A stretch of DNA of 33,220 bases from Anaerolineae bacterium (GTDB lineage Bacteria > Chloroflexota > Anaerolineae > Aggregatilineales > J027): the NCBI GenBank assembly GCA_012031655.1, contig JAAUUD010000005.1, positions 1 to 33,220 of the forward strand. Direction: 5' to 3'. The notes beneath the pieces are model-generated. The model searched no databases and was not told where the DNA came from. It worked only from the letters and a program-made list of their open reading frames with translations. Positions 25,841 through 33,220 of this stretch are shown in pieces. Within the stretch, counting starts at the first letter, position 1; the number at the start of each line of letters is the position of its first letter. The translations under genes and the position numbers were made by a program.

Positions 25841-27537
25841 GCACCACCCCTCGAATTTTGCTGGTAGAAGACCGTCCAGATTGGCAGAGCATTATCAAAC
25901 GCAACCTGCGCGGCATCCCCTGCACCATAGATGTTGCCGATAGCTACGAGGACGCCCTCAAGCTCCTGCGGATGCGTGCTTATGCCCTGGCCGTGATTGA
26001 TCCCGTGCTGGATAACAGCAACAAATACAATCGCGATGGCTTGCGGGTGCTCTCCGAAATCCACCGCCTCTCCCCAGAGACGCGCCTGATCGTCATTAGC
26101 GGCTCGCTCACCAACGCTACGCTTCGCAAGTTTGAGATGATGCCGCCGCGCCTGCCCATGCTAGAAAAACCAGCTGGGATCGGGAGAACTTCCGGACGCT
26201 GGTCAGCCGTATGTTGGACGAACCCATCCAGGTTCCGCCTTCCCCCACCACAGAAATCTCCCTGCCTGTACGCTCCGCTACCTCAGGTAGCACCAAGCGC
26301 GACTCCAAAACCAATATTCCCATCCTTACAGGAGAAACCATCCCGCGCGGCGGGCCGCGTGTCCTCATCGTCGAAGACGCCCCGATTGGCAGATGATCCT
26401 CTCTCAGACGATAGAGGAGGCCGGGTGGTATTGGCGGGTGGTGACCGATGGTGACGAAGCGATTCAGGTGATGGACCGCCAGGCGCGCAAGTTCAACCTG
26501 GCCCTGCTGGACCTGCGCTTGGGAGATGCGGAAGTCGCCGCCGGTGAGGGGCTGGGCTGGCGCTTTCTGGACTACCTCAGCAAGCACGATCCCAATATCA
26601 AGGTCATCATCGTCAGTGGAGAGGCCAGCCGCACAGATGTAGCCAACCTCTTCATGAAGCACGCCATCAGCGGTTTTATTGACAAAGATACGTTTGATAG
26701 ATCGCAGCTGCTCACCCTGATTCAGGATATCCTGGCTGGGCCACAACTCCAGATTCAAACGCTAGGGGGCTTCGCCCTCTGGCGCGACAACCAGCTGGTT
26801 GACATGTTCGGCCACCCCCTCGCCGAAACCTTCTTAAAAATCCTCATTACGCGGCGTGGCGAACCGACAACCCTGGATGAACTGCGCGACCTGCTGAATC
26901 TGGACAGCGATGCACGCGAAGCCAGCGCCACCCTGCGCAGCATTGCGAACGCCACATGCCTGGCGCTGGAACCGGGCCTGGTGGATCCCTACGACTCCAG
27001 CTTCATCATCCGCACCGGCTCCGCCTACTACTTCAACACGGCTGCGCAGGTCAACCTGGATATCGAAGAGCTGGACCGCATTTTGCTAGAGGGGCAGCAC
27101 CACGAGCGCGAAGGTGCCTTTGTGCGCGCCATCCGCACCTACGAAAGATCGCTGGCGCTCTACCAGGGTGAATATCTGCCCCAGGATCGCTCGGCTCGCT
27201 GGACCGTTGCCACGCGCAATGCACTACAAACGCAATTCGTGCAAATCCTCAATCGGCTGGCAGATGTCTACGCCCGTGATCAACGTCTGGAAGATGCCAT
27301 CAGCGCGGCGCAGTTCTCGTTGCAACAGGATGCATACCACGAGTCCACCTACCGCCGCCTGATGCGCTATTACGCCTGCCACGGCAACCTGAAGCCGCTT
27401 TGCGCATTTATCATACCCTGACCAAGTTGCTGCGGGAGTTCTTTCAGGAAGAGCCAGACGAAGCCACCACGCAGCTCAAGAAAGCTATCGAACGCGCCGA
27501 GCAGGTGCCCTGCATCGAACGCACACTTGTCAGATAA
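25837..27537 (+). CDS. Double-receiver SARP/BTAD transcriptional regulator, three frameshifts
   Basis: Start overlaps the kinase stop (ATGA). Receiver 1 (residues 1-125): ILLVEDRPDWQSII, phosphoacceptor Asp55 in VIDPVLD, then VISGS and EKPA. A missing base near 26174 leads to WDRENFRTLVSRMLDEP and a Pro/Ser/Thr linker. Receiver 2: VLIVEDAPDWQMILSQTIEEAG (missing base near 26384), Asp in LLDLRLGD, VSGEAS and IDKDTF. Then the SARP wing (LGGFALWRDNQL, LRSIANATCLALEPGL) and a BTAD tetratricopeptide-like domain (YERSLALYQGEYLPQDRSA, SLQQDAYHESTYRRLMRYY). A missing base near 27393 restores GNLKAALRIYHTLTKLL and the stop at 27537. About 567 aa. The two receivers look like a tandem duplication. Confidence 0.88.
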
Positions 27538-27562
27538 ACCCAACTGCAACTGGCCTGGCCTG

Positions 27563-27571
27563 TGCTAGAAT
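27563..27571 (+). promoter_or_regulatory. Extended -10 promoter of purH
   Basis: TGC followed by TAGAAT (27566-27571), an extended -10, lies about 35 nt upstream of the purH ATG, with AGGAG (27591-27595) 10 nt before the start. The -35 region is weak, as is usual for extended -10 promoters. It separates purH from the regulator upstream. Confidence 0.45.
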
Positions 27572-27605
27572 ATCGGGCGCACACTGCCACAGGAGAATAA
27601 AGTCA

Positions 27606-29137
27606 ATGCCGCGTGCTCTCATCAGCGTCTCGGATAAAACGGGACTCTCGGAATTTGCCCTGGACCTGGCCCAACATGGCTGGGACCTGGTGGCCAGTGG
27701 CGGCACCGCTGCCCACCTGGCCGCGCTCGATCTGGGGGTTATCCCGCTGGAGCGCCTCACCAGCCTGCCAGAGATGCTCGGTGGACGCGTCAAGACCCTC
27801 CATCCGGCCATTCATGCTGGCATTCTGGCACGCGATACCGAAGCCGACCTGGCCGAATTGCGCCAGCACGGTTTCGCGCCGATTGATCTGGTTATTTGCA
27901 ACCTCTATCCTTTTGAAGCCGCCCTCCAGCAACCCACCCTGGCGCTCGCTGAAGCGCTGGAGTTCATCGACATTGGTGGCGTCACCCTGCTACGCGCAGC
28001 CGCCAAGAACTTCCATCGGGTGGCGGCGGTCTGCGACCCCGCCGATTATCCCGCGATGCTCAATGCCCTGCGCGAGGCCGGTAGCATTCCTCTGAAGTTG
28101 CGTCGCTACCTGGCCCACAAAGCCTTCGCCCACACCCGCGACTACGATGCAGCCATCTTCAGCTATCTTTCGGAGGGCGCCGACCCTGCCGAACTCGCGC
28201 CCCGGCTAGCCCAGCACTGGCACAACGTCTATCCCTTGCGCTATGGCGAAAACCCGCACCAGCTGGCCAGTTTTATGCAACGCGCCCTGGCAGCCTGCCC
28301 CTGGGTGGCCAGGTCCTGGGCGGCAAAGAGCTTTCTTACAACAACATTCTGGATGCAGACGCCGCCTGGCGTGCCGCCACCAGCTTTGAGAGCGCCCCGG
28401 CGGCGGTGGTCATCGTCAAGCACCTGACCCCCTGCGGAATCGCCCTGGCCGAAAGCCCGGCGGCGGCCTTCCCCGCTGCCCTGGCCAGCGACCCCGTTTC
28501 TGCTTTTGGCGGGGTGATTGCTGTCAACCAGCCGGTGGATGAGGCCTTTGTTAGCGCCCTGGGCACCCTGTTTATTGAAATCATCATTGCGCCGGACTTC
28601 AGCCCCGGAGCGCAGGAAATGCTGACTCAGGGCCGCAAGAACTGCCGCCTCATCCGCATGGCAGAGGCTCCGGCTCCGGCTCCGCTGGAATACCGCTCCG
28701 TGCTGGGTGGCCTCCTGGTGCAGGAACGCGACCAGGGCGACCCAGCACTGGCCACCTGGCGCGTGGTTTCGGAGCGCCAACCCAGCACGGACGAACTGGC
28801 GGCGCTCACCTTTGCCTGGAAAGCCGTGGAACACGTCAAGAGCAATGCGATTGTGCTGGCACGCGGGCAGGCGACCGTAGGCATGGGTGGGGGCCTCCCC
28901 AACCGCCTGGATGCGGTCCGGCTGGCGGTCGAGAAGGCAGGTCCGCAAGCGCAGGGCGCGGTCCTGGCTTCAGACGCGTTTTTCCCTTTTCCAGATGGCG
29001 TGCGGGTCGCTGCACAGGCGGGGGTCAGCGCTGTGATCCAACCGGGCGGCTCGTTGCGGGATCAGGCCGTCATCGAAGTGGCCAATGCTGCCGGGCTGAC
29101 CATGATCCTGACCGGGGTCCGTCATTTCCGCCATTAA
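27606..29137 (+). CDS. purH: Bifunctional AICAR transformylase/IMP cyclohydrolase (one frameshift)
   Basis: Last two steps of purine synthesis: AICAR to FAICAR with 10-formyl-THF, then ring closure to IMP. N-terminal MGS-like cyclohydrolase domain: ALISVSDKTGLSEFALDLA, ASGGTAAHL, GGRVKTLHPAIHAGILARD, FIDIGGVTLLRAAAKN. Then the transformylase: LRYGENPHQLASF, GGKELSYNNILDADAAW, VIVKHLTPCGIA, DPVSAFGGVIAVN and, at the C-terminus, ASDAFFPFPDGV and QPGGSLRDQAVIE. The break lies in the C4 run at 28298-28301; a fifth C gives CPLGGQVLGGKELSYNN and a total of 510 aa, the usual length. Ribosome binding site AGGAG. An essential gene with one missing homopolymer base strongly suggests a sequence error. 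Confidence 0.95.
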
Positions 29138-29225
29138 GGGTCCAAGGTTGGGCAGCCACACGGGCTGCTGCTAACGTCAAGCCAAAGTGGGTGGCCATCT
29201 GGCCCAGAAGAGGAGCCTCGAGGCA

Positions 29226-30494
29226 ATGAACATCGCCGTGATTGGGAGCGGTATAGCAGGGCTGACAGCAGGTTATTTACTAAGCCAGAAGCACACGGTC
29301 ACCCTTTATGAGCGCCAGCCAACCCCCGGCATGGACGCTTTTTCGGTTGATTTGGAGGGCGGTGTACGGCTCGATGTCCCCATGCGCCTTAATTACCCCG
29401 GTTACTATCGGGCTTTGCTAGCAATGTACGCCCATCTGGGCATCGAAACCCAGCGCTTGCAGGCCAATGCCACCTTCCTCACCCCGGATGGACATCCATA
29501 CTTTCGGTTTAGCACCCGGCGGCTTGGGCCCCTGGCGCTACCTCAGTTGGATGGCGAACCCAGTGGCCAATGGTCTGCCGGGCAAATTGCCGCGGACGCC
29601 TGGCGCCTGGCGCAGCAAGCCAGCCACGACCTGGCCAGTGGCACCGTCGGCAACGTGACCCTGGAGGACTACCTGGCGCACAATCGTTACTCGGCGGACC
29701 TGGCCGAAGGGTTCCTCTATCCCTTCTACGCCACCATCAGCACCTGTGCCTACGCTACCGTGCGCAATATGCCCGCCCAGGTCATCCTGGAAACCCTCAA
29801 CCCCCGCATTTTGCTGAGCGGCTTTCGCACCTTTCAGCGTGTCAAGCATGGCACCCAGGCCGTGGTGAAGGCCCTTACACAGCCCATCCAATCGTTGCGG
29901 CTCAGCACCACAGTTGAGGCGGTTTGCCGCGTGCCTGGCGGGGTTCAGGTGGTGGAGAACAACGGAGCCAGCAGCGTTTACGATCATGCCATTATTGCAA
30001 CGCAAGCCAACCACGCCTTGAAGCTTGTGGCTGATGCCAACCCTGCCGAGCGAAGTGTGCTGCATGCCTTCCCATACGAAAGCTGCGAAGTGGTCATCCA
30101 CACCGATGCTAACCTGCTCCCGCCATGTAGCCGAGACTGGGCGCAGATGAACTTCGTTGTTGGCTCTGAAGATGTGCTGCCAACGGCCACCGGCTGGATG
30201 AACCCGGCTTATCCAGAACTCGCCGCCCGCCCGCCGATCTTCCACACGCTCAACCCCGCCAGCCCCATTGACCCGGCGCACATCATCGACCGCACCTGGT
30301 TCGAACGCGCTACCCTGTCGCCCACGGCGCTGCCCGCCTGGCAAACCCTGCAAAATCTGCACAACGAGCGCGGGCGGCAATTGTGGTTCGTGGGGGCCTA
30401 TGCGACGCCTGGCCTGGCGCTACAAGAAAACGCCGCCGAATCTGCGGTTCAGGTGGCATTGCGGCTGGGTGTAGCACCGCCCTGGGAGCGTTAG
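29226..30494 (+). CDS. FAD-dependent amine-oxidase-like protein (COG2907-type)
   Basis: ATG 29226 is preferred over an in-frame start 13 codons earlier because the dinucleotide-binding motif starts at once: MNIAVIGSGIAGLTAGYLLSQ (GxGxxG), with the acidic end of strand 2 in VTLYERQ. 422 aa. The second FAD contact is at HAIIATQANHAL, and the C-terminal FAD motif is LWFVGAYATPGLALQENAAESA. This set matches predicted NAD/FAD-binding flavoproteins related to amine oxidases and squalene/carotenoid desaturases. They are often found next to lipid-modifying methyltransferases; here one lies convergently. The substrate is unknown. The stop overlaps that gene's stop by 4 bases. Confidence 0.85.
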   Translation: MNIAVIGSGIAGLTAGYLLSQKHTVTLYERQPTPGMDAFSVDLEGGVRLDVPMRLNYPGYYRALLAMYAHLGIETQRLQANATFLTPDGHPYFRFSTRRLGPLALPQLDGEPSGQWSAGQIAADAWRLAQQASHDLASGTVGNVTLEDYLAHNRYSADLAEGFLYPFYATISTCAYATVRNMPAQVILETLNPRILLSGFRTFQRVKHGTQAVVKALTQPIQSLRLSTTVEAVCRVPGGVQVVENNGASSVYDHAIIATQANHALKLVADANPAERSVLHAFPYESCEVVIHTDANLLPPCSRDWAQMNFVVGSEDVLPTATGWMNPAYPELAARPPIFHTLNPASPIDPAHIIDRTWFERATLSPTALPAWQTLQNLHNERGRQLWFVGAYATPGLALQENAAESAVQVALRLGVAPPWER

Positions 30495-31306
30495 CCGGGT
30501 TTGGTAGCGCTCACCAGCACATAGCGGACCCAGCCCCACCGAACAAGCGCCGCCGCGCCTGCTCCGGTCAACAGGATTTTTGGCCAACCGCGCCAGGGTG
30601 TGCGTAAAAAATAGCGCCGGGCGTGCCGCCCTGCAAACCCGGCAAAACCCAGCAAAACGGCCTCGGTGGCATCTTCAACGCGTACGCTGGCAAAGCCCAG
30701 CCCTTCCAAACGCGGCGCAAACTCGCTTTGCCGCACCCAGTTTTTGGCGGGCAGGCTGCCTAGCGGACTCAACCGACGCATGACCACAGCCCCAACATCA
30801 GATACACCATCGCCCAGCACCAGGTCGGCCATGCTCAATCGCCCCCCAGGGCGCAAAACCCGCCAGGCCTCGGCCAGAAATTGCCAGCGTGTGCGATAGT
30901 GATAGGCGCTATCCAGGCTCAGCACCACATCAAAACTGGCCGTTGGCCAGGCGCCGAGATCATGGGCGCTCCCGTGCCGGAGGTCCAACCCAGCTGGGAG
31001 GCCCGCTGTATTTGCCCGCGCCAGGGCCAAATGCGCCGGAGAAACCTCAAGCCCAGCGATCTCGCGCACCCCATATTCCCGCACCCATAGTTTAAGCTGC
31101 TCACCAGCCCCAAAGCCGATGTCCAACAGGCGATCACCATCGCTCAATTGGGCACGCTCCGCAACCTGCCCGGCAAGCGCAGCGGCTGCATGGGCATAAT
31201 CTTCGGTGCCGGGCCAGTAGCCGAGGTTGCCCCACCACGTCGGTTGCGGCGTTTCCCGGTTAAGCAGCGCAAAGTCCAGCGCAAAACGGGCGGAAGTCCA
31301 GTCCAT
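30491..31306 (-). CDS. Class I SAM-dependent methyltransferase
   Basis: ATG 31306 (MDWTSARFALDFALLN) is chosen: its A overlaps the last base of the upstream glycosyltransferase stop (TGATG), so the two are coupled. 271 aa. Motif I LLDIGFGAGEQLKLW, acidic GLEVSPAHLALA, motif II/III FDVVLSLDSAYHYRTRWQFL and LRPGGRLSMADLVL. The region before motif I (PTWWGNLGYWPGTEDYAHAA) resembles small-molecule or cyclopropane-fatty-acid-type methyltransferases. The C-terminus has hydrophobic segments (LLGFAGFAGRHARRYFL, ILLTGAGAAALVRWGWVRYVLV) that could associate with the membrane. A lipid or isoprenoid substrate is therefore possible but unproven. Confidence 0.82.
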   Translation of the reverse strand: MDWTSARFALDFALLNRETPQPTWWGNLGYWPGTEDYAHAAAALAGQVAERAQLSDGDRLLDIGFGAGEQLKLWVREYGVREIAGLEVSPAHLALARANTAGLPAGLDLRHGSAHDLGAWPTASFDVVLSLDSAYHYRTRWQFLAEAWRVLRPGGRLSMADLVLGDGVSDVGAVVMRRLSPLGSLPAKNWVRQSEFAPRLEGLGFASVRVEDATEAVLLGFAGFAGRHARRYFLRTPWRGWPKILLTGAGAAALVRWGWVRYVLVSATKPG

Positions 31307-33096
31307 CAACGTCCGGCCTGGGCCGCCACCTGAACCGTACCCAAAGTCAAGGCATCGCCCAGCACCTCACCCTCCGCATTTAGAACCGGCAACCGCGTGA
31401 CCTCCCCCTCGGCATACATCCCCACCAACAATGCATACGTCCCAGGTGGCAAGGCCAGATAATAGGGATCGCGCAACAGGTCGCCGGGTTGCCAGGCCGT
31501 AGTCGGCGCGAGCCCTCCAGCGGGCGCTGGTCATCCTGAGCAACCAGCGGTGCCCCTGGCGCAGCAGCAGCGTGGATAAAACCGTTGAATTCCTGCGGTG
31601 TGCGCTGAAGAGGCTCCCAATACAAAAAAATCGTCACCCCGAACGGATCAGCAGCATGGAGGGTATAGCCACGTAGCCGCGCGACCTCACCCAAACGCAC
31701 ATCGAGCGGGTAGGCGATCTCCAGAGGAAGCACTTCAAAACGCCGATACTCCTTAACCAGAGGAATAGCAGGCGGCACGAATTGTGCCTGCACTTCCAGG
31801 CTACGGGCAATCTCAAATGTCGAGTCTGCCCCTTGCACAAATACCGCGTCGTATCGATTGAGCAACGCACCCAGCTCTGTCACTTCGTTCCAGGGGATTT
31901 CCTCCGCCCCACCGCGATAGTAGTAAGTCAGTGCCGGGTCCACATTCCCTGTGATTACCGCGCTGTCCGGGCTGGCACGCTCATCCAGAAATGCCGCCAG
32001 GCTGCGCCAATCCGGGGCCTTGGGTGGGTCTTCATAAAAGTACGCATACAGCGAGAACAGCCCCACCGCCAGCAGCACCAACGGCACCCCTGCCCCAGCC
32101 AGGGGCCTCTGGCGCGGTTCGCCACCCACAGGATGCTCAACAGCAATGCCGGCGTGACAGCGATCACATAGCGCGGGCGAAAGATGTTCATCTGTGTGCC
32201 AAAAAGCATCAACAGGGCCAGCGGCAAAAACAGCCACAGCAGCAATAGCACACGCTGCGGCGCACGCCGCCGCCCTCCGGCCAGCAATCCCAGCAGCAAG
32301 GCCATCATCAGCGCCGCCCCTGCCAGCAACGAGAGGCCCCCTTCCCCAAAGAGCAGGGTCGGCAGAAAGCGCCGCAGCAGGGTCTCCACCGAAACCCGCG
32401 CCGCCGTGCCAGAATAGCCAGACCCCGCCAGGCGCGTGAGCTGCACCAGCAAAGGCAGCAAGGCCAGGCTCATTGCCAGCCAGGTGCGCGCCATCCGGCC
32501 TAGCACCGCCCGCCGCCGGAAGAACAACAGCGCAAAACTCAGCTGCACGAGCAAGAAAAACGGCTCCAGCAAGAACGTATAGGACGCCGCCACCTGTGCC
32601 ACCCCATACAGCGCCCAATCGCGCCAGCGGTTGGAGGTCAACGCGCACCAGAACAGCCACAACGCCAACGGGCTAAACGCTGCCCAGATGGCGTAGTTCC
32701 GAACATCCTGCGAGTGCCAGATCAAAAAGGGGTTGATCGCCCACAGCGCGCCCGCCCAGAGGGCGCCGCGCGATTTTGCGGGAAGAAACGCCGTGCCAAG
32801 GCCATCATCACGGCTACACCGGGCAAGTTGAGCAGGAGCGGCAACACGCGCATGGCAAACTCGCTCTCTCCGGCGGCTTGCTTCCAGGCCCAGAACAGCC
32901 AGAAAGTCCCCACCGGGTGTGGCTCCCAGCCCGCCAGGTTGCGCCAGGTCTCCAGCGGAGGTTGGGCCCAGCTCAGCACACTGAAGGCTTCATCGCCCCG
33001 CAGGGGCACCTCCGCCAACTGGTACACGCGCAAAGCCGCCGCCAGTACAGTCAGCAAGACCACCCAAACAAGGCGGGTCCGGGCAGGACGCAGCAC
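31306..33096 (-). CDS. GT39-type multi-pass membrane glycosyltransferase, three frameshifts
   Basis: GTG 33096 lies 6 nt after the preceding stop. About 597 aa: an N-terminal membrane half typical of PMT/ArnT-like enzymes (RVYQLAEVPLRGDEAFSVL with the conserved Asp-Glu after the first helix, NPFLIWHSQDVRNYAIWA) and a soluble C-terminal part (YYYRGGAEEIPWNEVTELG, VTIFLYWEPLQRTPQEFN, then YALLVGMYAEGEVTRLPVLN). One missing base each near 32777, 32112 and 31514 restores NRAGALWAGALWAINPF, RPLAGAGVPLVLLAVGLF and LEGLAPTTAWQPGDLL. It probably transfers a sugar from a polyprenyl-phosphate donor to a surface acceptor. Operon with the methyltransferase (TGATG). Confidence 0.82.
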
Positions 33097-33102
33097 AGGG
33101 AC

Positions 33103-33220
33103 CTAACGCTTTTTGAGGCGTTTTTTCTTGGAACGGTTGGGCTGCTGCGTCACAGACGCCTGCGCCAGCTTCTTGCGCGTTGCAGAGCGATCCTCTCCAT
33201 CAGCCTTGCCGCCATCATCG
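33103..33220 (-). CDS. Basic C-terminal tail of an unidentified protein (partial)
   Basis: The last 38 codons of a minus-strand gene that runs off the right edge and stops at 33103-33105. The tail is acidic/glycine-rich (DDGGKADGEDRSA) and then strongly basic (TRKKLAQASV, SKKKRLKKR). It ends 6 nt before the GTG of the glycosyltransferase, so it is upstream in the same operon. Such a lysine-rich end occurs in ribosome- or nucleic-acid-interacting proteins and in the tails of membrane proteins. Too little is present to name it. Confidence 0.55.
   Translation of the reverse strand, partial: DDGGKADGEDRSATRKKLAQASVTQQPNRSKKKRLKKR

Noticed and set aside
23201-27537. Reading the MBL-kinase-regulator cluster as a defence system
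   Set aside because: No nuclease, toxin, CARF/CRISPR or phage-related gene is nearby; the domains are those of two-component signalling.
29152-29171. Terminator after purH (GCAGCC/GGCTGC stem)
   Set aside because: Only six pairs and no U-tract on either strand, so I do not list it as a terminator.
29538-30380. A 280-codon minus-strand open frame inside the flavoprotein
   Set aside because: The opposite strand has FAD motifs at both ends of the gene; the antisense frame has none.
1-33220. CRISPR array, insertion sequence, prophage or attachment site
   Set aside because: No regularly spaced repeats, transposase motifs, terminal inverted repeats with duplications, or integrase were seen; the two tRNA genes show no duplicated 3' end nearby.

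Overview
The window looks like chromosomal DNA of a GC-rich, free-living bacterium, most likely a Chloroflexota (Anaerolineae-like) lineage. This assignment is an inference. It rests on a transcription-terminating T-box leader outside Firmicutes, a receiver-receiver-SARP regulator, oversized Liv permeases and the mix of sugar, amino-acid and glycosylation genes. There is no insertion sequence, CRISPR array or phage module. Many genes are interrupted by single-base frame changes, most of them a missing base in a short homopolymer. They hit housekeeping genes (valS, purH, trkH) as well as others, so I read them as assembly or sequencing errors and annotate the genes as reconstructed whole units.

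Layout. 1-1086 (minus): the start of a probable permease gene, a small membrane protein, the last ~80 codons of a solute-binding protein, and the first ~96 codons of a trehalose-phosphatase-like HAD protein joined directly to it. 1122-2078 (plus): a PfkB-family protein whose active-site motifs are degenerate. 2075-4673 (minus): Trk potassium uptake (TrkA-N protein, full TrkA, TrkH). 4884-12220 (plus): a complete branched-chain amino acid/amide ABC transporter (livJ, a 90-aa membrane protein, livH, livM, livG, livF) ending in a small lipoprotein gene. 12217-12897 (minus): an ArsR-type HTH fused to rhodanese.

13019-18256 (all minus): a translation and cell-wall block. A near-consensus promoter drives tRNA-Thr(CGU), followed only 25 nt later by a T-box leader with a readable GUC (valine) specifier and an intrinsic terminator. 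Then come a glycine N-methyltransferase-like gene, valS, alr, and a separately promoted tRNA-Asp(GUC) with its own terminator.

18395-23094 (plus, except the 109-aa gene at 20709-21038): a FemAB/GNAT-like protein, an MshA-like GT4 glycosyltransferase and a putative glycoside-hydrolase-like protein. 23201-27537 (plus): a signalling unit of an MBL-fold hydrolase, a GAF histidine kinase and a two-receiver SARP/BTAD transcription factor. 27606-29137: purH with its own promoter. 29226-30494: an FAD-dependent amine-oxidase-like protein. 30491-33220 (minus): a methyltransferase, a GT39-type membrane glycosyltransferase and the basic C-terminal tail of another protein.

Most interesting: the tRNA-Thr / valine T-box / methyltransferase / valS / alr arrangement, the MBL-kinase-double receiver SARP module, the PfkB pseudokinase candidate, and the fact that all four convergent gene pairs overlap by exactly four bases through a shared YTAG.
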